Origin: Porites lobata | Lineage: Eukaryota; Cnidaria; Anthozoa; Scleractinia; Poritidae | Direction: 5' to 3' | DNA length: 64,000 nucleotides | NCBI GenBank assembly: GCA_942486035.1 | Contig: CALNXK010000126.1 | Location: 1,590,001-1,654,000, forward strand | In this document: piece after piece, positions 1 through 9,264 of the stretch | How positions within the stretch are numbered: the stretch's first letter is position 1 | Layout of the letters: every line of letters begins with the position of its first letter | Program-made: the position numbers and the translations under genes | Notes under the pieces: model-generated | The model's input: only the letters and a program-made list of their open reading frames with translations | What the model was told of the DNA's origin: nothing | Database searches by the model: none

Positions 1-190
1 TGGTTATCAAGAGGGCAAGGCAACAAGTAGTGTAAGTACATGTAGCATTTCAATAACATCTTGGTTGCAACGTTGAACGTGTTTGAGTTCCTGCTACAAA
101 ATAACAGTTAACTGCATTCTTTTTTATTTTAAAGATCGACCCCTACAGAGGCAATAGGGACCTTAAGCACCGGACAAATCTATGACAGAT
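1..190 (+). other. Partial duplicated locus, copy A (exon-intron-exon, empty LINE site)
   Basis: This segment is nearly identical to two blocks farther on, 5875-5934 and 8045-8168, which are separated there by a LINE. A GTAAGT donor begins at 32 and an acceptor-like TTTAAAG ends at 134, where copy B has a canonical TTTTCAG. The sequence therefore looks like the end of one exon, a roughly 100-bp intron and the start of the next exon. Similarity to copy B stops near 190. The product is not recognised. Because the acceptor of copy A is degenerate (AAG for CAG), copy A may be the decayed copy. The duplication may extend upstream of the window. Confidence 0.7.
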
Positions 191-1171
191 GTTGGAAAGG
201 ATAGCAAACTTTATGAGGATAAACCCACCGCCTCTCCCTCCCATCCAGGTAATTTTGTTTTTTTTTGGCATAATACAAAGCCCCTTACACACTAATCCGG
301 ACATGTTTAATTGAAATCATGATAATTGTTTTACCCAGACCTGAAGCAGTCTTAAACTAAAACTGGAGAACAGTTAAAAAAGGATGCAGCTTCGAGTGAG
401 TGAATTAGGGGGTTCACTTGTTTCGTTGGGATGCAATTATTGCCTGTTCTTGAAAACAAAATATGTGGTTTCAAAAATATTCGGATTCATGTCAGTGGAT
501 CAGAAACTAGCACCATATGAAACTCATGGGGTACAAATAGTCTTAAATTAATTTTGCGACCACGCCCCTTTCCGCGCTCCACTCACATCGAGTGCGATTT
601 TCGGATATTTTTTCATCGTGCCGATTCTCTGCTAAAGAAATACTCAATGTACCGCTGGAATATTAAACTATAATATTATTACTTTCTATCTGAGTAGTTT
701 TCTAACTTTAGAGTTAAGTTTTTCCGTCGTCATTTTTACCTTTTCCTTGAGCGGTTTGGTCAAAATTGCAAGGCATCTCTGATCAAAACACGACCGAGCA
801 AGGAATCTTGGGCGATATTTCTTTTGCGCAAGTGCAAATTGAAAATGTACCGCAAAATCAAAAAGAGGAACAAATTTCCTTTGTTTTGATATGTAAATTG
901 TTGAACAAAAAGCAGATTTGAGATCGTCAAATGGTTGTTCATTAGGAGAGGAATAAGCTTGGAAAAAGCTTTGGGGACTAATATTCCGTCATTTACATTC
1001 GCGATAAACAAGAAAGACATGTGAAGTGTTTGTTTAGCAAAATAAATACCTTTTTTTGGCTAGTTTGCGGTTTTTTTGTTTGATAAGATTCGTCCTTTGA
1101 AATTTCGTTGCAGCCTTCTAATCTATACAGTCTCAAAGGAAAGTGAAAAGGAAGACGGAGAAAATTATTAG
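191..1171. other. Non-coding stretch, no recognised feature
   Basis: This is AT-rich sequence with several stop codons in all frames. An 86-codon open frame on the minus strand (760-1020) has no recognisable motif and is not called. The end of the stretch has a possible splice acceptor (TTATTAG at about 1165-1171) in front of the next coding region. Confidence 0.5.
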
Positions 1172-3366
1172 TCGGTTCTCTTGGCCATCATCAACAAACT
1201 GTTCGATCAATCAGGCATACACGGCATAATAATAAATAGCAGCATTTTAGAAGTTTTCCGGAAAAAAATATTCTGCCTAGAGAAAGCGGTCAAGAAAGCA
1301 AGTAAGTGTGGTGGAAGGCAATTAAATGCGCTTGTCACAAAGTTGAGAACTGGTCCTTGCTATTCATTTAAGGTGTATTATAACGAGGTTGATGTGGTTC
1401 AGCTAAAAAATGAGAACACCAAGTTAAGGGGAGAGAAAAGAGTTTTAGAGGAATCACTAGTACAGGAAAAGGCACAGCGATTGCAAGTTGATAAAAAAGC
1501 CCAAGAAGCTCTCGAGAAAGCTGAGAAGAAACGGGCCTTCTACAAGAAAAAATTTGTGCAATTGGCCAAAAAAGTGATCAAAAATGGGAAGAAAGGAAGA
1601 GGCCCCTCTAACAAGAAGTTTCATGATTATTCCAAGCACCACCAGAAGAGAATAAAAAACCAGTTGAAGGAGGAATGCCAAACTACACTGTCCTTTCTTG
1701 GGATGTACAATTTTATTGCTACCAAAATTGAAGTACTTAACACTGACACTAATCAATATGAAACTTTCAATCTTGTTGGGGAGGGAGAACTGGCATTCAC
1801 CCAAAGGAACTTACTAATGATGACCTTGATAACATAAATATGTGGCTGTATCTGAAAGATAAGTTCAATATTTCAAATGAGGCCTGGCATGAAATTGCCA
1901 TGAAAGCCAATGGTGTTCCCAATACCTATTCCATCAAGAAGCGAATCAAGGAACTAAACAGTAAGTGGAACCTGAAACCAACTCCAGGAGATACTGAGGG
2001 TGTTCAGTTAGGATTTTCTGACAGTTTGCAAGAACACATTGTGAAGCTTCAGCAAACTGGAGAGATCAAAGGTGGGGAAACTATTAAGATCAAACTTAGT
2101 GGTGATGGAACAAATATCGGAAAGAGGCTTACAGTTGTCAATTTCACTTTTACTATTCTGAATGAAAAGGAACTGGCAATGGGTGAGAAAGGTAACTATG
2201 TACTTGCTCTTATAAAAACTACAGAGACATATGATAATACAAGAGAGAGCCTGGCTGACCTTCGAATGGAAATGTCAAACTTAAAGGAGATAAGTGTAAA
2301 TAATTGCACCTATCAAATTGAGTACTTTTTAGGTGGTGACTGGAAATTTTTAGCGCTGGTCTGTGGACTAGGTAGGGCAAATGAGGATTATGCTTGCGTG
2401 TGGTGCAAGTGTCCCAAGCAGCAACGATGGGACAAAAGCAAAAAGTGGTCGATCAGTGACCCCACATTTGGTGCCAGAACTATCGACGAAATAGCAAGGT
2501 TTTCAATCGGAAAAAAATTCAGCTATAAGGCAAGACCATTATTCGATTTTATACCAATGGATCATGTTATTATAGATAAATTACATCTTTTCCTGAGGAT
2601 CTCAGATGTTTTAATTGACCTGCTCATAAGAGAGTTGAGAAGAAGTGATGCTATCGAAAAAAAGAAAACTTTCTCTGACAGCTTCCCAAGAGATAAGCAA
2701 AAACACATGGCAAGTTATGAGGAATTCGTCAAAAGCATTGGAATCTCTTTAAATTTTAGAATTAATAAAGAGAGTAAAAAGCTGGAATATAGAGATCTTA
2801 CGGGACCAGAAAAATTGAAACTGTTTCAGAATATTAACATTCCTACGCTTCTTCCTCGGTGCAGGCAAAACAAAGAAATACAAGTGATGTGGCAAAAATT
2901 TATGGAGTTCATTGGTGATTTGAAACTAGATTTTACATCGGAGGATGACATTCTTCAACTGCAAGGAGATGTCAAATCATGGTTTGGACTCTTTCTTAAT
3001 GTGTACCAAGCAAAGGATGTGACCCCTTACATGCATGCACTACATTGCCATGTTCCTGAATTCCTGTCACTGTATCAAAACATTGCACATTACACTCAAC
3101 AAGGTTTGGAAAAATACAACGATAGAGCTTCTAAAGACGTTTTCAGATCCTCAAATCACAAAGAAATTGATGCACTTAAACAACTCTTTCTGAAGACAAA
3201 CAGGATTTAGTTCTTGGAAGCAGCGGGCTATGAGAGGGCTAAGAACAATTATGAATGTAGTAACTGTTCAAAACAAGGCCACAGCATTAAGACAGGCACA
3301 TCACCGTGTAAACATTGTACAGCTGGGATTTGCTGTGCACATCTTGTGAAGGAAGATGGCAAATGA
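1172..3366 (+). pseudogene. Broken transposase-like gene with a RAG1/Transib-style DDE core and zinc-knuckle tail
   Basis: Three pieces of one protein of about 730 residues follow each other. The first (1172-~1797) is a charged coiled coil. A frameshift near 1797 leads to the core (~1798-3207). An in-frame TAG at 3208-3210 precedes a Cys/His tail in the same frame ending at 3366. In the core I see SGDGTNIG followed by a hydrophobic FTFTIL strand, then a GDWKFLALVCGL block with YACVWCKC, then IPMDHVIIDKLHLFLR, and finally YMHALHCHVPEF and QGLEKYND. The order and spacing match the catalytic Asp, Cys-rich insert, second Asp, HxxxxH and Glu of RAG1. The tail has CSNCSKQGH. Homology is inferred from motif order only; CMC/Chapaev transposases are an alternative. 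The 5' exon is missing or unrecognised, and no terminal repeats were found. Confidence 0.65.
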
Positions 3367-3661
3367 ATGCCCAGATGCCAGCGTCACTAACATTATACTT
3401 AACTGTTGAAATCTTAACCAAAAACATCAACAAGGCAATCATAAAAAGTTCCAGTCTGACGAACATAAACAAGTTGATAGTTACAAGATGCTACAAGTGT
3501 TAAATGATCTGGCCATGACTAAAAATCCAGAATTAGTTCCATGGCACAGTTACAAAACAATGGCTTGATATTTTACTTGTTTGCTTGGTAGTTGTTCCTG
3601 TTACCGTCACCTCTCACAAACTGAAATGTAATAAAATAGCTGTTTTCAATTTCAGATTTAA

Positions 3662-4811
3662 GAGGGTCGTACAGGGGTATTCCCGTGATGCGTGATTGGC
3701 TGATGTTATTTTCCGTGAAACGTGAATTTAATAAATTATTCTTCGTGATCCGTGATCTGAAGGTTTTGCGTGACCCGTGAAGAACTTGAATTATTAACCG
3801 ATGTTCGTGATTTCACCACTCTATTTGGCGTGATTTTGAGATGCGAGTGTTCCGGAAGAATTATTTTAAGACTGAAAATATCAAATGTGACAAGTAACAG
3901 ACTTCGCTTTAATTGAAGTAATCCATTGTGCAAATTCACGTGCTTTGAAAGCCTATCATGGATCAGATGTCTATTCCTATGCCTATGGTCACCTGTCACT
4001 GGAGGTCAAAGGACAGTGATCCAAAACATCGAAACATCGGAGATATGGAGGGTACGAGTACATATAGTATGATGAGGGTCGAATGTACTGTATTTTACGT
4101 TGACCCAAAGTCTGTCGGCTCGCTTAATTTTCTTGGAAAGGAATGAGTTCGCTTTTCAATTACAGATGAACATTCATCTTTGGCAGCGTTTACTAAAAAG
4201 TTCGCGGAATTTGCCGTATTAAAGGCAGAGGCTGAGAAACGTGGCCTCGGCTCCTGTGTTGAACTTAAATTTTGTCGTCTCAAAAAGGGAAAAGATGGCA
4301 GTAAGGCCTTTGCGATAAATTCACAAGAGCAATGGGACGAGGAGAGGCCGCTACTATCAGGAAATACATCTTCATTACAAGGTAGGAATTTATTTACGGT
4401 ACTTCTTATTAAACGACATCAAGGACCGTTCTGAAAGACACGGACCGACTTTTCTATAGGTTAATAAGTAATCAACGTTAAAAGAAGAACAAGAGAAAAC
4501 GGCGACTATGTCAGGATGACGATGGTAGTACAAAGTTAACTTTCAAGACAAGTAAATTTTAAATACTTCAGGTAAAATACAGCTTCAAACACGGGCGATG
4601 CTATTTTACTTCAAAAGCAGCCTTTACTTAGCCTTTAACGATTTTGCTTTCTTCAAACACTCTTTCTACCGTCAGAGAAGGTTATTACAACGAGTACCGT
4701 ACTTGATTATTTTCGTGATTCGGGAAAATGAAACTTTGATAGCCGTGATCCGTGATTTGCTGTTTTTTCTGTTCGTGAACCGTGCGAGAGACTCCCCCCT
4801 GTACGACCCTC
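3662..4811. mobile_element. Non-autonomous TIR DNA transposon, 1,150 bp, 6-bp target duplication
   Basis: Perfect 16-bp terminal inverted repeats (GAGGGTCGTACAGGGG at 3662-3677, reverse complement at 4796-4811) are flanked by the direct repeat ATTTAA at 3656-3661 and 4812-4817. Inside both ends there are many short repeats built on CGTGATCCGTGA. The middle (4180-4380) holds an open stretch with a Lys/Glu-rich segment (AEAEKRGLGSCVELKF) bounded by possible splice sites, which I do not recognise. No transposase is visible. The 6-bp duplication equals that of the IS3-like element at 11855-20878, but the ends are different. Confidence 0.8.
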
Positions 4812-4920
4812 ATTTAATATACTGCTCCCCAATGATTTTGTATTCGGTAATTGGATTTCTTTGTCCCGGCCAATACTTTATTGTTCCTGAAATTACATAA
4901 GCAAAATCTCCAGCTGGATT

Positions 4921-5442
4921 TCAAATTCTTTCGTCCCACTTCATTCCAAGAAAGGGATCAAACATCCTATTTGACTTTACTTGGTAAACCATTTTTCCTC
5001 TTTGGATAATGCCAGGAAAAACACTTCCAAGACCTTCCATAAAAACATCCTGATCAACATTGAGGTCTATGCTGATTTCAGGGTCCTCTCGCCGCCCAGA
5101 CCAAAGCTTTTTCTTTATTTCACGAAAAAGTTGACCGTGAAATGTTTGTGTTCTATCCACAAGGGAATTTTCCGATGTAATAAACAGCTTTTCTTTACAA
5201 ACAAACGGGAAATATTCAGATCCTTCATTGTCCCCGAAAGGTCTCCACTCATCGAAGAGTGAGCTGTACCCAACGTAGTGGATTTTCAATCTTTTGTTGG
5301 CTTTATCAACCTCCGTAACTTCAATATCGTACAGCTTTGTATCTTTTCTCTGTGGATTAGCCTTTTTAACGGGGGTGTATGCCGAGAATTCGTTGTAAAA
5401 CCACTTTGGTTCTTTTATTTCTCTCTCTGGCCTGTCCCCCAT
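4921..5442 (-). CDS. Small protein with a Tudor-knot/chromo-barrel-like domain
   Basis: A complete 173-codon frame starts with ATG at 5442 and ends in TGA at 4921. Residues about 40-75 (YDIEVTEVDKANKRLKIHY, then VGYSSLFDEWRPFG) resemble the Tudor-knot or chromo-barrel fold, in which an aromatic-rich beta barrel follows a HYVGW/Y..DEW motif; such domains commonly read methylated histones or bind nucleic acid. The C-terminal half is not recognised. The start is supported by in-frame stops upstream and by the short 5' region shared with the divergent exon at 5730. It is one of the few uninterrupted frames in the window, but it could be the first part of a longer gene or a relic. The domain assignment is an inference from the motif. 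Confidence 0.55.
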   Translation of the reverse strand: MGDRPEREIKEPKWFYNEFSAYTPVKKANPQRKDTKLYDIEVTEVDKANKRLKIHYVGYSSLFDEWRPFGDNEGSEYFPFVCKEKLFITSENSLVDRTQTFHGQLFREIKKKLWSGRREDPEISIDLNVDQDVFMEGLGSVFPGIIQRGKMVYQVKSNRMFDPFLGMKWDERI

Positions 5443-5729
5443 TTTGAAAATCCGCTGCGTTGAGTATATGCATTACGTGCAGTTAGCGACCGTGTCCGCC
5501 TGGAACCGGGAAAAACAAATGTTCGTCGCGAAGCGGAAAGAGTTTGATATGAAAAATAGCAAATTAAGATATAAAAGAACTTAAGTGATCTGTTCTAAGG
5601 TCTTTGTATATGGCAAAGAATAGTCAAGAGAGAATGATTCTTTCTTGGAATAGCATCTCTTGAAACAGCTTATTCTTTGTGCTATTTCTTTATGATACCT
5701 AACATTCAGTACCAAGCAATCCCCGAAAT

Positions 5730-5906
5730 GCCGGAATTTGTGCATTCACTAGCAGGGATATCGAGAGGGGAGAGGTGGTGGTAGAATACGATGGAGAAAG
5801 GGTGGAAATGGAGCAAGTCACTAGGAGAGAGGAGAGGTACGCCGAGGAAGGGAGGCGGGAGGCCCTGCACTCTTATGGTTATCAAGAGCGCAGGGCAACA
5901 AGTAGG
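5730..5906 (+). CDS. Exon of duplicated locus, copy B (unknown product)
   Basis: An open, strongly charged stretch (many Glu and Arg, including VTRREERYAEEGRREALHSY) ends at a GTAAGT donor at 5907. The next exon begins after TTTTCAG at 8118 and is open to about 8168, where similarity to copy A (1-190) ends. In copy A the intron is about 100 bp; here it is about 2.2 kb because a LINE has been inserted. The true start codon is not determined and no domain is recognised. The exon is divergent to the Tudor-knot-like gene at 4921-5442. Confidence 0.45.
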
Positions 5907-5921
5907 GTAAGTACATGTAGC

Positions 5922-5934
5922 ATTTCAATAACAT
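5922..5934 (+). repeat. 13-bp target-site duplication, left copy
   Basis: ATTTCAATAACAT occurs here and again at 8045-8057, on either side of the LINE. The unoccupied site in copy A contains it once (at about 47-60), which confirms a target-site duplication made by retrotransposition. Confidence 0.88.
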
Positions 5935-6023
5935 TTTTTTTTAATAAGGAGACTGGGGAGACTGTTGGAGATGTAGGACGTGTTTCGCAACGCTTCGCTC
6001 ATCGTAGATTTGTTTGGTCGTCT

Positions 6024-6895
6024 ATGGAAGTTTGCAGTGTTTATATAACCCTAAAAAGAAAATCGAGAAATCTAGCTACATCTAGCAGCTCAGAAGAATC
6101 GTCACCTGAAGGAAAAAAGTTGAGACATTCGTACTCTCCTGACTCGAAGAACTCAGGTGACGAAGACCAAGTAATGGCGGCTCTGAATCTCACAGAAGGT
6201 GTTACAAAGAAACTGGACCTAATTTTAGAAAGGCTCAGCAAACTAGACTCGAAGATGGAGGAATTGAACAAAACTGTCAAAGGTTTACAAGGCAAAGTTT
6301 CCTCTCTCGAAATAGATGTTGTTTCAATTAAAGATAAGCAGAAGAGTCTGGATCAAAAATTCACAAATGTAGAGAGCAATTCCAATTTGTAGACAGCCAC
6401 ATTAAAGACCTTCAGGAGAGGGTGGAAGAAAGAAAAGATGAAATTAGTGCCTGTCGTAAACAAATTCTGTATCTCGAAGCGTACAGCCGCAAAGAGAATT
6501 TAAAGTTCGAAGGAATTCCTGAATTACCAAAATCGTGCGGTCAACAGAATGCAACATCGAAGGAGGACACGAAAGAAGTCTTAGCTAACTTTATGGAAAA
6601 TGTCCTTGGGATTGAAGACGCCAAGGATATGGAATTCCAGCGAGTAAACAGGATTGGCAAACCGAAGAGCGAAAATGGAAATGGCAGCCGAACCATCATA
6701 GCGTGTTTTCTGAGATTCTCGCACAGGGAACGTGTTTTTAAATGCGGCCACGAAGATTTTCCAAAAGAACTACATGATTTGAGAAAAGCCCAAATGAACA
6801 AATTAAAGAAGGCTAGACAAGAGGGCAAGCGTGCAAATTTTAGCAAATCTGAGCCCGACAAACTGTATATCGATGGCAAATATGTTAAAATGTAA
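6024..6895 (+). pseudogene. LINE ORF1 (L1 ORF1p-like, coiled coil plus RNA-binding domain)
   Basis: ORF1 begins near the ATG at 6024 with a Ser/Glu-rich leader (LATSSSSEESSPEGKK), followed by a long heptad-rich coiled coil (LDLILERLSKLDSKMEELNK and onward). A one-base frameshift near 6380 separates it from the second half, which runs to 6895 and holds LYLEAYSRKENLKFEGIPE and a conserved MEFQRVNRIGKP block, both typical of the L1 ORF1p RRM and C-terminal domains. Such proteins are RNA chaperones that trimerise through the coiled coil and package the LINE RNA. Upstream, the same frame is fused by chance to the host exon at 5730-5906. Confidence 0.8.
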
Positions 6896-7445
6896 AACTT
6901 TTTGTAGTACGATGTTTGATTGCATAATTTAATGCGTGTTAGTGTATTCTTGCAGGGAGTCTTTTTTTTTAATCCAAATTAACAATTCATAGATGCGTTT
7001 TCCATTTGTATTTTATTTTTTTTATAATTACGGTGAAGGAGCTAAAGCTCGAAGACTACAGAGGGTGTCGTTGATGGATATGGTTTCAGAACGGTTTATT
7101 CTGGAATATGAGGTAAGGAATTCAATTTTCTTTTTCTCCATGATTCCGTGTGTGCTTTGTGTAAAATGCGGTAGAGTTTTTCATTCGTTGTCCAAAGATT
7201 ATTCGTTATTTTGTCTTTTATTTAGTGTAAGGTTTGGCGTTTGTTTTTTTGCGGTGTACAATAAAGGTATGTTGTTCACCTTTGTAAATGAACACAGTAG
7301 CCTGGTGAAGCGCAACTCATTCATCAACACATTATTTTCTTACGTTCGCACTAGTTGGTATTATGCAGTTCAGCTTGTTCGTCATTGAATTCTTCTACAA
7401 TCTCGCTGGTATTTGCGATTTCTTGATATCAGATATTATTAAGAG

Positions 7446-7775
7446 ATGGGTGTTGATACATGTAAGCTAGTCTCGTTAAATGTAAGGGGCATTAGCAATT
7501 TTCTGAAAAGAAGAATGGAAACAGTTCGAATCCTATTACTATTCTTTAACAAAGGAATTCTTTCACCTTACTCTGCCAGACATATTGATAGGAATAATAA
7601 CCTCTAAATGCCCCTTACTCAATTATTTGTTACTGATTGCTAAGGTATATCTTTGGGATTGTAGAAGGTCTGAAACGCTTCCAAATATAAATGGTTTCAA
7701 GCTAAAGGTCAAAAATAAATATGAGACAGAGAAATATATATGTATTAAAAACAATACAATAGAAAAATTTTACTA
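7446..7775 (+). pseudogene. LINE ORF2 remnants (endonuclease start joined to C-terminus)
   Basis: ATG at 7446 opens MGVDTCKLVSLNVRGISNFL, the usual beginning of the APE-type endonuclease of L1-like ORF2. About 100 bp later the reading changes to a second frame (7555-7775) with LLNYLLLIAKVYLWDCRR, which is the typical extreme C-terminus of an L1-like ORF2. The whole reverse transcriptase is therefore missing through an internal deletion with its junction at about 7530-7555. The 7000-7445 interval upstream is inter-ORF spacer. Confidence 0.78.
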
Positions 7776-8044
7776 GGAAATGGGCGATAACCTCTGGCTC
7801 TGTGCTTCTATAAGTTAAGTTTAGTACTATTATAATTGTCGTTGCATTATATTGTTACTTTTAAGGTACTGTGCACTAGTAAGTAGGCACTGTGTAATTG
7901 TTATGCTATGGTTACTGCATAAGTGTGTAAGTAAGTTTATTTTAGTATTATTAGTGTAATAGTAAGTATGCATTGTGTAATTGTAGTTTTATAGGAAATA
8001 AACACACATATTAAATAAATAAAATATAATAAAAAATAAAAAAA

Positions 8045-8057
8045 ATTTCAATAACAT
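8045..8057 (+). repeat. 13-bp target-site duplication, right copy
   Basis: This is the right-hand partner of 5922-5934. It is directly followed by sequence that continues the alignment with copy A, through the acceptor TTTTCAG (8112-8117) and the exon from 8118 to about 8168. Confidence 0.88.
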
Positions 8058-8459
8058 CTTGGTTGCAATGTTGAACGTGTTTGAGTTCCAGTTAACTGCA
8101 TTCTTTTTTATTTTCAGGATCGACCCCTACAGAGGAAATAGGGACCTTAAGAACCGGACAAATCTATGACGCGGACGTAGACCGCAAGTGCAAGTCCGCA
8201 TAATTAACTTTGGTTGCCCCTGGTTACCGTTCTGGCCTCTCGTCTTATTGTTCCCGACGACAAACTGCAGCTAGTCCCGTTTCGTCGAAATGACAGTCTA
8301 TTTTTTGATAGTAAGTTTTCTTAAGGTAAGAAAAAAGTGAACAGAAACCATGATTAATACTAACAAATGTTGATTTATCGACATAAATCCATGTAACTCA
8401 ATTATTGCGTTGAAAACGAATCCTCACTGTTTGTTTACTTTTTCGCTGTGCCGAAAATT

Positions 8460-8503
8460 ATGGCGGAGAATTCATCCATGAAAAGCACTTCTTGTCCTCC
8501 AAG
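8460..8503 (+). pseudogene. Harbinger Myb-like gene, exon 1
   Basis: ATG at 8460 opens MAENSSMKSTSCPP and ends after the first two bases of the next codon at a GT donor (8504). Joining to the acceptor TTTTAG at 22941-22946 keeps the frame and gives a Ser, then VKRNMVWTEKYD, the start of a Myb/SANT-like domain. The intron is 14.4 kb long only because the RAG-like transposon (8805-22576) sits in it; without that element and its target duplication it would be about 0.7 kb. The exon call depends on this in-frame join and on the N-terminus resembling those of Harbinger-associated Myb proteins. Confidence 0.6.
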
Positions 8504-8799
8504 GTTTGCTTAATTTTTTCTATGTTTAGGCATCGCCAAAATGTCTAGTTATCATTTAGTGTTTTAATGGCTGTCTTAGTTTAAACAAACAATATGAAGT
8601 TTTGAAAGGAGAAAGAAACCATTGTAAATGATTGTAACTAGCGCTTTTCGAATTTTCTTGCTCATCTATACGAAACTTTCGTGTTATGTAATGTGCAAAA
8701 TAACCTCTCATGTATTTATTGTTTTTCGGCTGGCTTTCAGTTAATTTAAAGTGTTGTTCCCGTTTAATAATTTCGCATTACGTTCGTAGTTAGGGAATC

Positions 8800-8804
8800 G
8801 CTAG
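8800..8804 (+). repeat. 5-bp target-site duplication of the RAG-like element, left
   Basis: GCTAG directly precedes CACTATG and is repeated directly after the right end of the element at 22577-22581. A 5-bp duplication is the value reported for ProtoRAG and related Transib-type transposons. Confidence 0.85.
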
Positions 8805-8820
8805 CACTATGAAAAGTTCT
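8805..8820 (+). repeat. Left terminal inverted repeat of the RAG-like element (heptamer-like start)
   Basis: The left end reads CACTATGAAAAGTTCT and the right end, read inward, CACTATAAAATTTCCG. The first six bases are identical and the next ten similar; farther inward I see no clear similarity. CACTATG is close to the RSS heptamer CACAGTG. No obvious 12- or 23-spaced nonamer was found. Confidence 0.7.
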
Positions 8821-9264
8821 TATTAAATTTCAAATATGCTAATTATTAATGCCCAGTTTCCTTTCAGTCCAAAAAGTCCCCGCCAAATTCGTTGAATTCA
8901 ACGGGCGCACTGATGCGCGGAACGTCTGGAAGAAAATCCACTAGTCTGACACATGCGCAGTGGGCACCATGTGCTTCAGCGGGGTCGATTTTGGAAACCA
9001 AATTTCATTCTTCGTGGCTGCTTTATTCGGGCATTTTGCTTCGTCTTTAGGAAAATCAAAGTCAGAGTCCCTCGAAGAGTTGAGTTGAGGTACAAAGAAG
9101 TCAAGTTTTCATTTTTTTCCGGTTTTTTCCGGTTTAAATCTTTGCTTCGAGGGCATTTTCCAGTCAATAACGAAGCTCAAGAGTGCCTTTATTGTTGTGT
9201 GCACACGCGTGAACAAACTCAAAATCGTCTTTGAAAAGTGGGTATTCAAGGACTGCTTGGACAC

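Larger units (their letters stand above)
5935..8044 (+). mobile_element. Internally deleted L1/Tx1-like LINE retrotransposon, about 2.1 kb
   Basis: The element lies between the 13-bp duplications and ends in an A-rich tail (8010-8044). It contains an ORF1 with a coiled coil and an L1 ORF1-like C-terminal domain, then the first codons of an ORF2 endonuclease and the last codons of ORF2, with the reverse transcriptase deleted. The empty site in copy A at 1-190 proves the insertion and its polarity. Since copies A and B are otherwise very similar, the insertion postdates the duplication. Confidence 0.85.

Noticed and set aside
760..1020. 86-codon minus-strand open frame
   Set aside because: No motif, no splice or promoter context, AT-rich composition.
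6993..7388. 131-codon plus-strand open frame between LINE ORF1 and ORF2
   Set aside because: It is in the inter-ORF spacer of the LINE; composition (Phe, Val, Cys rich) fits random translation of T-rich DNA.
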